Positions 47,728 to 58,655 of a stretch of DNA of 64,000 nucleotides are shown here, piece by piece. The first letter of the stretch is position 1. Every line of letters begins with the position of its first letter. The stretch lies in NCBI RefSeq assembly GCF_000007905.1, contig NC_004917.1, positions 1,054,001 to 1,118,000 on the forward strand, written 5' to 3'. A model generated the notes under the pieces. That model was given only the letters and a program-made list of their open reading frames with translations, ran no database searches and was not told the DNA's origin. The DNA is from Helicobacter hepaticus ATCC 51449. Lineage in GTDB: Bacteria; Campylobacterota; Campylobacteria; Campylobacterales; Helicobacteraceae. Position numbers and translations under genes: made by a program.

Positions 47728-48800
47728 TATATAACCGATTCTAAAATCACATCACCCATTTGCTCACAGCCTACAAGCTGCATTCCCTCACTCATCATAT
47801 CTCCTGTGCGGTAGCCTTTATCAAGTGCATTTTGCACTGCTTTTTGTATCACCTCACTCTCTTTTGTTAATCCAAATGAAAGCTCTAACATCATCGCTGC
47901 AGATAGAATTGTCCCTATGGGATTTGCTTTATCTTGCCCTGCAATATCGGGCGCACTACCGTGTATAGGCTCATACATACCCAAAGTGCCATTTGAGAGA
48001 GAAGCGGAAGGAATAACGCCAATAGTGCCAGTAATGATACTTGCCTCATCACTTAGAATATCGCCAAACATATTTTCAGTGAGAATCACATCAAATTGGC
48101 TCGGTGCACGACAAATTTGCATTGCTGCATTATCTACATACATATAGCTAAGATGCACATCTTTGTAGTTTTGAGCCACTTTATCTACCACTTCTCGCCA
48201 CAATCTTGAAGAACTTAACACATTTGCTTTATCAACGCAAACAATTTCTTTTTTGCGATTTCTAGCAATATTAAAAGCAACTTTCGCAATGGATTCTATC
48301 TGTGAAGCACTATAAGTCATCGCATCACTTGCTACTTTTTCACCATTGATTTCTTCTAGCTTATGTTCGCCAAAATATACTCCACCGATGAGTTCGCGCA
48401 CAATGATAAAATCAATGCCACGATTTAAAATCTCATCTTTTAATGGACTAGCTTTGCTTAGTTGGGGTAAAAGTGTCGCTGGACGGATATTGGCAAATAA
48501 TCCTAGCTCTTTTCGCAATGTAAGAAGCGCTTTTTCTGGGCGATTATGGCTAGGCTCATTATCCCATTTGGGACCACCTACTGCACCCAAAAGCACACTA
48601 TCGCTTTGTTTGCAAATTTGCAAACTTTTCATTGGGAGACATTCCCCGCATTCATCAATGGCAGCTCCACCTGCCAAAACCTCTTCAAATATGAATGTAT
48701 GCTCATATTTTTTTGCTACTGCTTTTAGAATCTTTAATGCCTGTGTGATGACTTCTTTGCCAATACCATCACCATATATTACTGCAATGCGTTTTTGCAT
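47727..48800 (-). CDS. leuB: 3-isopropylmalate dehydrogenase
   Basis: The 357-residue enzyme oxidises and decarboxylates 3-isopropylmalate in leucine synthesis. It has the start IAVIYGDGIGKEVITQALKI, the NAD-binding and substrate region YEPIHGSAPDIAGQDKANPI, and DNAAMQI. It is the fourth gene of the leuACDB order; the gap from leuD is 16 bases. Confidence 0.96.
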   Translation of the reverse strand: MQKRIAVIYGDGIGKEVITQALKILKAVAKKYEHTFIFEEVLAGGAAIDECGECLPMKSLQICKQSDSVLLGAVGGPKWDNEPSHNRPEKALLTLRKELGLFANIRPATLLPQLSKASPLKDEILNRGIDFIIVRELIGGVYFGEHKLEEINGEKVASDAMTYSASQIESIAKVAFNIARNRKKEIVCVDKANVLSSSRLWREVVDKVAQNYKDVHLSYMYVDNAAMQICRAPSQFDVILTENMFGDILSDEASIITGTIGVIPSASLSNGTLGMYEPIHGSAPDIAGQDKANPIGTILSAAMMLELSFGLTKESEVIQKAVQNALDKGYRTGDMMSEGMQLVGCEQMGDVILESVI

Positions 48801-48816
48801 ATCTCCTCCTTATATA

Positions 48817-49314
48817 TTAGGCATTTGCCTTTTGTTTGCTAATCCAATTTAAATACCCATTTGCATTGATGATTTCTTGGATAAAAGGTGGAAAAGGTGT
48901 GGTGCTAAATTGTTGATTATTTTTGCAATTTGTAATGATACCCTTATCAAAATCAATAGCTACCTCATCGCCATTTTCTAGGCTTTGTGCTACTTCTTCA
49001 GATTCTATAATTGCAAGTCCAATGTTAATGGCATTGCGATAAAAAATGCGCGCAAAAGATTTAGCGATAATACACGAAATCCCACTTGCTTTAATGGCAA
49101 TAGGTGCGTGTTCTCTGCTACTCCCACAGCCAAAATTCCAACCTCCCACCATAATATCGCCCTCTTTGACTTTGGCAACAAAATCCTTATCAATATCCTC
49201 CATACAATGATTCGCGAGTTCTTTATGATCAGCAGTATTAAGATACCGCGCTGGTATAATGACATCTGTATCTACATTATCGCCATATTTATGGACAAAA
49301 CCCTGTGCTTTCAT
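48817..49314 (-). CDS. leuD: 3-isopropylmalate dehydratase small subunit
   Basis: The 165-residue small (swivel-domain) subunit of isopropylmalate isomerase has the family pattern [19 protein letters not shown] and [17 protein letters not shown]. It pairs with LeuC; the gap from leuC is 55 bases. Length fits the short LeuD type of epsilonproteobacteria and archaea. Confidence 0.95.
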   Translation of the reverse strand: MKAQGFVHKYGDNVDTDVIIPARYLNTADHKELANHCMEDIDKDFVAKVKEGDIMVGGWNFGCGSSREHAPIAIKASGISCIIAKSFARIFYRNAINIGLAIIESEEVAQSLENGDEVAIDFDKGIITNCKNNQQFSTTPFPPFIQEIINANGYLNWISKQKANA

Positions 49315-49369
49315 ATTTTACACTCCTTAAAGATTATTATTTTGCTTTTTTGTGCTATTAAGTCATTAG

Positions 49370-50632
49370 CTAGGCTATATCTTGTGGCGCACTTAAAATC
49401 CCTCTTACAGCACTTGCTGCTGCCACTTCAGGCGAGGAGAGATAGACTTCACTTGTGATATGTCCCATTCTGCCTACAAAGTTACGATTAGTCGTAGAGA
49501 CACATTTTTCATTTGCCGCTAAAATCCCCATATGTCCGCCAAGACAAGGTCCGCAAGTAGGTGTAGAGACAACAGCCCCAGCTTTGATAAAGGTTTCTAA
49601 ATATCCACGATTGATGCACTCTAGGTAAATATTTTGAGTAGCAGGGATAATAATACAGCGTGTATTTTTTGCAATGGTTTTATCCTTTAGAATCTCTGCA
49701 GCCACTGCCATATCGCTTAATCTCCCATTTGTGCAGGAGCCAATGACAACTTGGTCAATTTTGATTTCGCCCCAATCATCTTTTTCTTTTGTGTTTTCAG
49801 GCAAATGTGGAAATGCCACTGTGTGATTGATAGAATCTAAGTCAATATCAAAAACTTGCTCATACTCCGCATCAACATCTGCTTTGTAGATTCTAAAATC
49901 TCTCTTTGTGCGCCCTTTGGCATAACTAATTGTAATATCATCAACCTCAAAAATACCATTTTTTGCTCCTGCTTCTATTGCCATATTTGCAATGCAAAGC
50001 CTATCATCAATGGTAAGATTTTTTAATCCCTCTCCACCAAATTCCATACTTTTATACAGCGCACCATCAACGCCAATTTTGCCAATAATATGTAAAATCA
50101 CATCTTTACCACTGACATAAGGACGCAGTTTGCCCTTGAGGTTAAATTTTATAGCATAAGGCACTTTAAACCACGCTTGTCCTGTTGCCATACCCACAGC
50201 CATATCAGTAGAGCCTACCCCTGTTGAAAACGCACCTAATGCCCCATAAGTGCAGGTATGAGAATCTGCACCAATGATAAGGTCTCCAATAGTTACAATG
50301 CCTTGTTCTGGCAAGAGCGCGTGTTCTACGCCCATATTGCCCACATCATAATAATGAGAAATATCAAAATCTTTGGCAAAACATCGGCATTGAGCACTTT
50401 GTGTAGCTGCTTTGATATCTTTATTAGGTGCGAAATGATCCATTACAAGTGAAATTTTATCTTTGTCAAAAACTTTTTGAAATTTTGCTTCCTTGAAAGC
50501 GTTAATCGCCACCGGTGTGGTAATGTCATTGCCAAGCACCATATCAAGTTTTGCCATAATTAAATCATTAGGGCGCACAGATTCTAACCCTGCTCTATCA
50601 GCAAGAATTTTTTGTGACATCGTCATTCCCAT
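49370..50632 (-). CDS. leuC: 3-isopropylmalate dehydratase large subunit
   Basis: The 420-residue subunit is of the HacA/LeuC short type. It carries the Fe-S cysteines in [12 protein letters not shown] and in CGPCLGG, and the motif [20 protein letters not shown]. With LeuD it isomerises 2- to 3-isopropylmalate through a 4Fe-4S cluster. It starts 15 bases after leuA. Confidence 0.96.
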   Translation of the reverse strand: MGMTMSQKILADRAGLESVRPNDLIMAKLDMVLGNDITTPVAINAFKEAKFQKVFDKDKISLVMDHFAPNKDIKAATQSAQCRCFAKDFDISHYYDVGNMGVEHALLPEQGIVTIGDLIIGADSHTCTYGALGAFSTGVGSTDMAVGMATGQAWFKVPYAIKFNLKGKLRPYVSGKDVILHIIGKIGVDGALYKSMEFGGEGLKNLTIDDRLCIANMAIEAGAKNGIFEVDDITISYAKGRTKRDFRIYKADVDAEYEQVFDIDLDSINHTVAFPHLPENTKEKDDWGEIKIDQVVIGSCTNGRLSDMAVAAEILKDKTIAKNTRCIIIPATQNIYLECINRGYLETFIKAGAVVSTPTCGPCLGGHMGILAANEKCVSTTNRNFVGRMGHITSEVYLSSPEVAAASAVRGILSAPQDIA

Positions 50633-50647
50633 AGTTCCTCCTTAGTT

Positions 50648-52324
50648 TTATATAATGCGATTAAGGGCACTTACAAGCCCATATATAGATGCAGTAATAA
50701 TATCATTATCAATACCTACTCCAAAGCATTTTTTTCCTTTGCTCTCTATTTGCACATATGAGACAGCTTGTGAAGTAGAACCTTTTTTAAGCGAATGTTC
50801 GCTGTAATCAATGATTTCAAAGTCTAAATTCAAATGCTCTCTTAAAGCATTCGCAATACTATCAAGCCGCCCATTGCCTTTACCCGTGATTTCTTGTTGT
50901 GTTTTAGAATTTTCTTTTGCGTAAAGAATGTGTAATTTTACATTAAATTCTTGCGAAGGTTTAGAATCTATGTGTGTAAAATGAAAATCTTGCACACAAA
51001 GCGTATTGTTGAGATTTACAAAATCATTTTGAAAAATCTCACAAATTTCATCAGGGCTTAGTTCTTTGTGAGCTTTGTCAGAAATATTTTTCACATAATA
51101 AGAAAACTCCTCTCTAAAAAGTGGCGGAAGATTCACACCATAATGATGGTGCAAAATATAGGCAATCCCACCTTTGCCACTTTGAGAATTAATACGTATC
51201 ACATCGCTTTCATATACGCGCCCTACATCTTTTGGATCAATGGGCAAATAAGGCACACTCCAAGTGCTTAAATTATGTTCTTTGTGATATGCCATACCTT
51301 TGGCAATAGCATCTTGATGAGAGCCTGAAAATGCTGCAAATACGAGTTTGCCTGAATATGGTTGTCGTTCATACACCTGCATTTTTGTTACTTTTTCATA
51401 TACATCGCAAATGGAGGGGATATTGCTAAAATCAAGTTTAGGATCTACGCCGTGTGAGTGCATATTCATCGCAAGAGTGATAATATCCACATTTCCCGTG
51501 CGCTCACCATTGCCAAAAAGTGTGCCTTCGATTCTATCCGCACCTGCGAGCAAGCCTAATTCTGCATCTGCTATGGCACAGCCTCTATCATTATGCGGGT
51601 GGAGAGAAATAAGCACATTTTCTCTGTTTTTGAGATGCTTTGACATATATTCCACTTGACTTGCATAGATATGAGGTAAGCTCATTTCCACAGTTACAGG
51701 GAGATTAATAATAAGCTTTTTTTCTAGTGTAGGCTCAAAAATATCAATGACAGCATTACACACTTCAAGTGCATAATCTACTTCTGTGCCACTAAAACTC
51801 TCTGGAGAATATTCAAACCTAAAATTACCTTTTGTGGCTGCTGCACTTTCTTTAAGGCATATTGCTCCTTCACACGCAATGTGTTTTATCTCATCTTTTG
51901 ATTTTCTAAAGACTTGTTCTCTTTGGGCATAAGAGGTGGAATTATATACGTGCACGATAGCATTTTTGCAGCCCTCAAGACTTTCGAAAGTTTTTTTAAT
52001 GATATGTTCTCGTGCTTGAGTAAGCACCTGCACGCTTACATCATCAGGAATAAGATCCTCTTCAATCAATGTGCGCAAAAAGCGATATTCTGTTTCACTC
52101 GCTGCAGGAAATCCCACCTCAATTTCTTTAAATCCAACTTTTAGTAGCAGTTTAAAAAATGTAATTTTTTCTTCTAGGCTCATAGGCGTGATAAGGGCTT
52201 GATTCCCATCGCGTAAATCCACGCTGCACCAAATTGGTGCTTTGGCAATATATTCTTTTTTGCTCCATTCTAAAGACGGCGTAGGAGGCATAAAATAGCC
52301 TCTTTGATATTTTGTATAACTCAT
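50648..52324 (-). CDS. leuA: 2-isopropylmalate synthase (type 2)
   Basis: This 558-residue enzyme starts leucine synthesis by condensing acetyl-CoA with 2-ketoisovalerate. The DRE-TIM core has APIWCSVDLRDGNQALITPM near the N-terminus and SLHPHNDRGCAIADAELGLL. A C-terminal LeuA regulatory domain (about 430-558) suggests leucine feedback. Length and pattern fit the type 2 group. It is the first gene of the operon and is preceded by a terminator-like hairpin. Confidence 0.95.
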   Translation of the reverse strand: MSYTKYQRGYFMPPTPSLEWSKKEYIAKAPIWCSVDLRDGNQALITPMSLEEKITFFKLLLKVGFKEIEVGFPAASETEYRFLRTLIEEDLIPDDVSVQVLTQAREHIIKKTFESLEGCKNAIVHVYNSTSYAQREQVFRKSKDEIKHIACEGAICLKESAAATKGNFRFEYSPESFSGTEVDYALEVCNAVIDIFEPTLEKKLIINLPVTVEMSLPHIYASQVEYMSKHLKNRENVLISLHPHNDRGCAIADAELGLLAGADRIEGTLFGNGERTGNVDIITLAMNMHSHGVDPKLDFSNIPSICDVYEKVTKMQVYERQPYSGKLVFAAFSGSHQDAIAKGMAYHKEHNLSTWSVPYLPIDPKDVGRVYESDVIRINSQSGKGGIAYILHHHYGVNLPPLFREEFSYYVKNISDKAHKELSPDEICEIFQNDFVNLNNTLCVQDFHFTHIDSKPSQEFNVKLHILYAKENSKTQQEITGKGNGRLDSIANALREHLNLDFEIIDYSEHSLKKGSTSQAVSYVQIESKGKKCFGVGIDNDIITASIYGLVSALNRII

Positions 52325-52342
52325 AAGAAACTCCTATTTAAG

Positions 52343-52380
52343 AAAAAATTGCTACTAAAAAAGCCTTTTATTGTAGCAAT
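52343..52380 (-). terminator. Terminator-like hairpin (possible attenuator) before leuA
   Basis: On the minus strand ATTGCTAC (52380-52373), a 17-base loop that contains a second small stem (AAAAG/CTTTT type), GTAGCAAT (52355-52348), then a T run. It ends 19 bases before the leuA ATG, so no promoter fits between them. That points to attenuation of leuA transcription or a terminator with read-through of the upstream small gene. No leucine-rich leader peptide was seen. Confidence 0.55.
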
Positions 52381-52492
52381 AAAAACTACATAAGTAATAA
52401 AAATTCTCTAAAAACGAAAGCTTTTAGGTTATAAGAGAACCTTAATGTATCACTTTGTATAGTCAAAATAAATTTATTGCATAAAAATGCAA

Positions 52493-52693
52493 TTATTCTT
52501 CATAGCCTTGTATTACCCAGCCTTTTGGTGTGGGGATTATTTCATATTTTTGTGCTGAATACAAATCAAATACATAGCACGCCGAGCTTTCAAGCTCTGC
52601 TCGTTCCACGGGAATAACCTTAAGTCTATCTTGCACTTCTTGCATATCTTCACACATAGCGCTAAAGCCGCACATCATTAATTTATACTGCAT
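52493..52693 (-). CDS. Small conserved-looking protein of unknown function
   Basis: The 66-residue protein begins MQYKLMMCGFSAMCEDMQEV and has no signal peptide or membrane segment. It has a compact mixed sequence with three cysteines and ends in KGWVIQGYEE. An AGGAGAAG-like ribosome site precedes it. The leuA leader hairpin lies 113 bases downstream. I do not recognise the family. Confidence 0.6.
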   Translation of the reverse strand: MQYKLMMCGFSAMCEDMQEVQDRLKVIPVERAELESSACYVFDLYSAQKYEIIPTPKGWVIQGYEE

Positions 52694-52772
52694 AAGCTTC
52701 TCCTAATTTTTTTAATGTAATATTGCCATTTTATTCTTATAAAATAGCCATTATTTTAAATAAGGAGCAAGA

Positions 52773-53765
52773 GTGCATAGTATTGATTTTAGTTTATGGT
52801 GTGATTTCATACAAAGAGATTTCTTAGAAAATGAGTTTAGCAAACTCGTAGATTCAGGGCTAATAAATGGAGCCACAAGCAATCCAAGTATTTTCGCTCA
52901 AGCTCTTAAGAGTCCTGTGTATCAAAATGCTATTGCTAAATTAAAGGGGAAAAATCCAAAAGAAATTTATGAACATCTTGCTCTTGAAGATATTCACCGG
53001 GCAGCACAGATACTTAAATATTTGTGGGAGAGTAATCCGACGCAAGGTTTTATTAGTCTTGAAATTGACCCACTTTTGTGTGATGATGTTGCACAAAGCG
53101 TAGATGAAGGCGTGAGATTGTATCATAGTATTGCTATGCCAAATGTGATGATAAAAGTGCCAGCTACTTTTGCAGGATATGAAATAATGAATGCGCTTGC
53201 CACAAAAGGGATAAATATAAATGCGACTTTGGTTTTTACTCCCTCTCAAGCAAAAGAATGTGCATTAGCATTACAAGAGGGTTTTAAAAAAGCGCAAGAT
53301 TCTCATTTAGAGCATTCTAACTTGCTTCAAGGCGTAATAAGTGTATTTGTTTCACGTTTTGATAGGGTAGTTGATGAACATATAGTGCAATCGCATTTGT
53401 GCTCACAAGTGGGTATTATGAATGCAATGGATTGTTATGAAGTGATTGAGCAATATAATGTGTCCCATATCCGCACACTTTTTGCCTCAACGGGTGTAAA
53501 GGGTGAAGATTTGCCAAAAAGTTATTATATTGACAAACTTATTTTGCCTCATAGTATCAATACTGCCCCACTTGAAAGTATTAGAGCTTATCAGATGAGT
53601 GAGGATAAAGAACAAAAATCATTAATTAATATATCTTCACGCTTGGCATTTTGGGAGGATATGAAAGAGAAAAATATCCATCGTGACATTATCGCTCATC
53701 GCCTTTTAGATGAGGGGCTTGTGGCATTTAAGCAAAGTTTTGAAGATTTGCTTAAATCACTTTAG
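52773..53765 (+). CDS. tal: Transaldolase
   Basis: This 330-residue enzyme moves a dihydroxyacetone unit in the non-oxidative pentose phosphate pathway. The GTG start has AAGGAGC upstream. Motifs include the N-terminal SGLINGATSNPSIFAQAL, the Schiff-base lysine region MPNVMIKVPATFAGYEIMNA, and GININATLVFTPSQA with SVFVSRFDRVVDE. It fits the TalB-like type used by Campylobacter and Helicobacter. Confidence 0.95.
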   Translation: MHSIDFSLWCDFIQRDFLENEFSKLVDSGLINGATSNPSIFAQALKSPVYQNAIAKLKGKNPKEIYEHLALEDIHRAAQILKYLWESNPTQGFISLEIDPLLCDDVAQSVDEGVRLYHSIAMPNVMIKVPATFAGYEIMNALATKGININATLVFTPSQAKECALALQEGFKKAQDSHLEHSNLLQGVISVFVSRFDRVVDEHIVQSHLCSQVGIMNAMDCYEVIEQYNVSHIRTLFASTGVKGEDLPKSYYIDKLILPHSINTAPLESIRAYQMSEDKEQKSLINISSRLAFWEDMKEKNIHRDIIAHRLLDEGLVAFKQSFEDLLKSL

Positions 53766-53775
53766 TTTTTGTCAT

Positions 53776-54561
<786 letters not shown>

Positions 54562-54599
54562 TTATAATGTTTTCACAAACATAAAACCAAAGGCAGATA

Positions 54600-55127
54600 A
54601 TGGCATATAAAAGCGCACAGATTCTAAGCTCCAAGCATTATCCTTATAGGTTACACAAAAAGTTTCAAAAGCCCATTTCTCCTAAGTATCGTAATATTTT
54701 TATGCTAGGTCTTGGTTCTAATCAGGGACTTTGCACTTTCCTCAATGAGAAAGGCAGTATTGCAATTTTAGAATCTGTATTTATGTGGTTTGATTCCTGC
54801 TCATATATAGAGATTCTCTGCACATCACCACTTTGGCGCAATCCACCCTTTGGTTTTGAATCCCAAGATGATTTTTATAATGCAATTATGGTGTGTGGGA
54901 GCAATTTAAGTTTGGTAGAAATTTATGGGCTTATTTTTTATATTGAACGTCGATTTGGGCGAGAACGCAAAAGAGCTTTTAAAAATGCCCCACGCACACT
55001 TGATATTGATATTATTTTTTTTAATGCGCTGCATATTAAGCGCCCTTATTTGCAAGTGCCTCATTCTTTTTACGATGTTAGGGCTTCGGTAATGTTGCCT
55101 TTGAGCTTTATAGAAACATATATGTGA
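54600..55127 (+). CDS. folK: 2-amino-4-hydroxy-6-hydroxymethyldihydropteridine pyrophosphokinase
   Basis: The 175-residue folate enzyme has a poorly conserved N-terminal 35 residues, then LGLGSNQGLCTFLNEKG and the signature FGRERKRAFKNAPRTLDIDI with the Mg-binding Asp pair. An internal start near residue 35 (about 54702) is a possible alternative. It precedes flhF, as in H. pylori (HP1036-HP1035). Confidence 0.9.
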   Translation: MAYKSAQILSSKHYPYRLHKKFQKPISPKYRNIFMLGLGSNQGLCTFLNEKGSIAILESVFMWFDSCSYIEILCTSPLWRNPPFGFESQDDFYNAIMVCGSNLSLVEIYGLIFYIERRFGRERKRAFKNAPRTLDIDIIFFNALHIKRPYLQVPHSFYDVRASVMLPLSFIETYM

Positions 55128-55218
55128 AAGTTTGTATCTTTGTGCAAGCAGTTAAACTTTACTAAAACATCAACAAGCTACAATAAGAATTTCTATTTTG
55201 AGCTTATAGGCGGATACG

Positions 55219-56670
55219 ATGGCAAAAAAACTTCACACCTTTATGGGAGATACCCCAGCCCAAGCCCTTAAAAAGGCACAAGATACCTTTGGCAACGAGA
55301 TTTTACTCGTAGAAAATAAAGAGATTCGGAAAAAATCTCTTACACAATCGGGTTTATATGAGATAGTCATTGCAGTTGATGATGAAGGCACACCATCAAC
55401 ACCTACAGAATCTACAGATACAAAAGATACTCAAGAGAAATTAGCACCCAATAGTGTGCAAAAAAGACTTGATGAGATTGCAGAGAAAAATATGGCAAAG
55501 AAGCGTCAGGAATCAAATAAGCCTAAAGTTTATGATGAAGTAACGCTTCAACTTTCTGATGCGGTAAAACAAATATCACAAATTGCCAATGTGCCGAGCA
55601 ATATGCCTGTAAATCCTAAGATTCAACCCAAGCGTCCTTATCCTACGGCTAAAGCAACCTTTAACAAAGCAAACACAACGCATATTTCAAGTATAGAAGA
55701 TAAAATTGAGGATTTGCAACAAACTCGTTTAGAGCAAAGTATCAATCAAAAAATAGAACTTAAGCATATTAAAAATGAGCTTGATGAGATTAACGATAAG
55801 ATGAAAATTATCCAAAATATGCTGTGGGAGGAAAAAAGCCCCAAAAATGAAGGCATTAATATTCCTCAAGAGTTTGCAGAAATTTATAGAATCGCAAAAA
55901 GTAGCGGTATGAACAAGGAGCATTTGGATACAATTATGCAATTATCATTAGAACTTATGCCGCTTAAGATGCGCTCAAATTCCACAACAATTAAACGTTA
56001 TTTTCGCGAAGTATTGAGAAAAATGATTTATTGTCGTCCTGAAAACCTCCAAAGCAATGCAAAAAAAATCATAATGCTTGTAGGACCTACAGGTGTGGGA
56101 AAAACAACCACTCTAGCCAAACTTGCCGCGCGTTATTCTTTAATGCTTAATCAACGTTATCGTGTGGGTGTAGTTACGCTTGATACTTATCGCTTAGCAG
56201 CGGTTGATCAGCTAATGGCTTATGCGCGTATGATGAAGCTAAGTATTGACACGGTGGTAGAGCCAGAGGAATTTGGCAAGGCAATAGATTCCCTTAAGCA
56301 TTGTGATTATATTCTCATTGATACAGCGGGGCATTCTCAACACGACCGCAGTAAGCTTCAAGCGCTTAAATCTTACCTTAATAATGATTACAAAATTGAT
56401 GTGAGTCTTGTGCTTGCGATTAATGCAAAATATGAAGATTTAAGAGATACTTATAATGCTTTTAGTGAAATGAATATTGATACATTAATTTTTAGCAAGC
56501 TTGATGAAAGTCGCAACTTTGGTAATATGTTTTCACTTGTATATGAGACAAAAAAACCCATTAGTTATCTCTCAATCGGGCAAGGTGTGCCAAATGATTT
56601 GATTTTAGCAGGCAATGATTATTTGGTAGATTGTTTGCTTGATGGATTTAAACGCCCAGAATCTAAATAG
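55219..56670 (+). CDS. flhF: Flagellar biosynthesis GTPase FlhF
   Basis: The 483-residue SRP-type GTPase places and numbers the polar flagella and controls sigma-54 flagellar genes. Its N-terminal B domain (1-95) is followed by a basic and coiled linker, then the NG domain with G1 LVGPTGVGKTTTLAKLAARY, G2/G3 DTYRLAAVDQL and DTAGHSQHD, and G4-like SKLDESRNFGNM. RBS is AGGCGGAT. Confidence 0.96.
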   Translation: MAKKLHTFMGDTPAQALKKAQDTFGNEILLVENKEIRKKSLTQSGLYEIVIAVDDEGTPSTPTESTDTKDTQEKLAPNSVQKRLDEIAEKNMAKKRQESNKPKVYDEVTLQLSDAVKQISQIANVPSNMPVNPKIQPKRPYPTAKATFNKANTTHISSIEDKIEDLQQTRLEQSINQKIELKHIKNELDEINDKMKIIQNMLWEEKSPKNEGINIPQEFAEIYRIAKSSGMNKEHLDTIMQLSLELMPLKMRSNSTTIKRYFREVLRKMIYCRPENLQSNAKKIIMLVGPTGVGKTTTLAKLAARYSLMLNQRYRVGVVTLDTYRLAAVDQLMAYARMMKLSIDTVVEPEEFGKAIDSLKHCDYILIDTAGHSQHDRSKLQALKSYLNNDYKIDVSLVLAINAKYEDLRDTYNAFSEMNIDTLIFSKLDESRNFGNMFSLVYETKKPISYLSIGQGVPNDLILAGNDYLVDCLLDGFKRPESK

Positions 56671-56682
56671 CGGAAGTGCTAA

Positions 56683-57555
56683 ATGATACAAAATCAAGCC
56701 CACGAGCTTCAAGCGCTCGTTCAAAGTCGGGATAAACGCAATTTTAGCACAACAAAATTTATTGCTATTACTTCAGGTAAGGGTGGTGTTGGAAAATCAA
56801 GCATTAGTGCTAATCTTGCTTATTGTTTATGGAAGCTTAAAAAGCGTGTAGCAGTCTTTGATGCGGATATTGGATTGGCTAATCTTGATTTAATTTTTGG
56901 AGTAAAAACGGATAAAAATATTCTTCACGCTTTACGTGGGGAGGCGAGTTTCCAAGAGATTATTTATCCTATTGAAGAGGGTTTATACCTTATACCCGGA
57001 GATAATGGTGAGGAAATCCTTAAATACGCTAATAGCGGCGTATTAGAACGCTTCCTTGAAGAGAGCGATATTTTAAATAGTATTGATTATATGATTATTG
57101 ATACAGGCGCGGGTATTGGCGGCATAACACAAAATTTTTTAAATGCAAGCGATGCGCTCGTAGTAGTTACTATGCCTGACCCTTCGGCTCTTACTGATGC
57201 CTACGCTACTATTAAGCTTAATAGTAAAATACATAATAACATTTATATGATTCTCAATATGGTAAAAAATGCTAAAGAATCACGACTTGTTTTTGAACGC
57301 ATTTTAGGCTTGGCTCAAAAAAGTATGCCTGCTCTTAATCTTTTTTTGATTGGGTTTATTGAACAAAGTCAGGTTGTAGCAAAAGCGGTGCGTTCAAGGG
57401 AACTTTTTGCCAAAGCCGAACCTTTGAGCTTGCCTAGCGGACAGATTCAGGATATTGCACGAGAGCTTGTAGAAAAATTGGAACAAAATATGCTTACCAA
57501 ACCTCATAAGCAGCATTTTGCTGATTTTTTGCGACGGATATTAGGCTATATTTGA
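56683..57555 (+). CDS. flhG: MinD-like flagellar number regulator FlhG
   Basis: The 290-residue ATPase (also called YlxH) limits flagellar number and stimulates FlhF. The deviant Walker A is TSGKGGVGKSSISANLAY, with FDADIGLANLDLIFGV following. It starts 12 bases after flhF. The C-terminal basic tail is typical. Confidence 0.95.
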   Translation: MIQNQAHELQALVQSRDKRNFSTTKFIAITSGKGGVGKSSISANLAYCLWKLKKRVAVFDADIGLANLDLIFGVKTDKNILHALRGEASFQEIIYPIEEGLYLIPGDNGEEILKYANSGVLERFLEESDILNSIDYMIIDTGAGIGGITQNFLNASDALVVVTMPDPSALTDAYATIKLNSKIHNNIYMILNMVKNAKESRLVFERILGLAQKSMPALNLFLIGFIEQSQVVAKAVRSRELFAKAEPLSLPSGQIQDIARELVEKLEQNMLTKPHKQHFADFLRRILGYI

Positions 57556-57579
57556 TGTCAGGCTATAATAGGGGATGGT

Positions 57580-57936
57580 ATGAAACCAGATAATTATATG
57601 AGTTTTAGCATTGTAGCAGGGTTTTTTATTGGATTGACATTTTCCATTACCAAATTTGATGAGCCTGAATTTATGGTTTTATGGACAATTATTACGACAA
57701 TGGGTGTATATTTGATTGTGGCTGTATGCGTATCATTATATTTTTGGTTTTTGGATTTTGAACAAACTCGGCTTAAAAAAAGCAAACTTGAGAATAATCT
57801 TGAATTTTATCGCCTTGAATTTGATAAGCGTGAAAAAGAATCGGCTAAGATTCGGAATTTTATTAGAAGTATAGAATCTGATGATGAAGAAATGGCAGCA
57901 CAGGCAGCACAACAAAATACGCAGAAAGAGGGTTAA
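57580..57936 (+). CDS. HP1033-like membrane protein of the flagellar operon
   Basis: The 118-residue protein has two membrane helices (about 5-24 and 32-58) and a coiled-coil tail (LEFYRLEFDKREKESAKIRN). It lies between flhG and fliA as HP1033 does in H. pylori. No function is established. The spacing to both neighbours is short, so it is in the operon. Confidence 0.8.
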   Translation: MKPDNYMSFSIVAGFFIGLTFSITKFDEPEFMVLWTIITTMGVYLIVAVCVSLYFWFLDFEQTRLKKSKLENNLEFYRLEFDKREKESAKIRNFIRSIESDDEEMAAQAAQQNTQKEG

Positions 57937-57947
57937 GAGGTATTTTA

Positions 57948-58655
57948 ATGAAAAGCATAAAAAATAACAACGGATATAATCAGACGCTCAAATATGCACA
58001 AGATGAGCTTGCTTTGCAATACCTTCCGGCAGTTAAGGCGATGGCATTTCGCCTTAAGGAGCGTTTGCCTAGCTCTATTGAAATGGCAGATCTTGTATCT
58101 ATTGGCACAGAAGAGCTTATTAAACTTGCTCGCCGTTATGATAGTAGCCTTAATGATTCTTTTTGGGGCTTTGCTAAAACGCGAGTGAATGGAGCAATGC
58201 TTGATTATTTGCGAAGCCTTGATGTCCTTTCTCGTGCTAATCGTAAGCTTGTAAAGAGTATTGATTATGAAGTATCAAAATATTTTAATGAACACCAAGA
58301 AGAGCCAAGCGATGAATATCTTGCGAAAGTCCTTAAAGAAGATATAGCAAAGATAAAAGAGGCGCGTATGGCTTCGGATATATACGCACTTGTGCCTATT
58401 GATGAACAATATAACGCTATTTGTGCGGAAAATATACTTGAAGATGTGCAAAAAGATGAGCTTATGGAGATTATCTTTAATGTCCTTAAAAAGCTTGGTA
58501 AGCGTGAGCAGATGATTATTCAGCTGTATTATTTTGAGGAGCTTAGTCTTAAGGAAATCAGCGAGATTTTAGATATTACAGAATCTCGTATTTCGCAGAT
58601 TACTAAGGAAATTGTCAAAAAAATTAGACAAGCATTAGGAGATATTAATGGCTGA
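57948..58655 (+). CDS. fliA: Flagellar sigma factor sigma-28
   Basis: The 235-residue sigma factor reads class III flagellar genes such as flaA. Region 2 includes ALQYLPAVKAMAFRLKERLP and FWGFAKTRVNGAMLDYLRSL; region 4 has the helix-turn-helix LKEISEILDITESRISQIT. Its end overlaps the fliM start by 8 bases. AGAGG precedes the ATG. Confidence 0.95.
   Translation: MKSIKNNNGYNQTLKYAQDELALQYLPAVKAMAFRLKERLPSSIEMADLVSIGTEELIKLARRYDSSLNDSFWGFAKTRVNGAMLDYLRSLDVLSRANRKLVKSIDYEVSKYFNEHQEEPSDEYLAKVLKEDIAKIKEARMASDIYALVPIDEQYNAICAENILEDVQKDELMEIIFNVLKKLGKREQMIIQLYYFEELSLKEISEILDITESRISQITKEIVKKIRQALGDING

Noticed and set aside
52325-52492. T-box or classical leader peptide before leuA
   Set aside because: No T-box core sequence and no short ORF rich in leucine codons could be found.
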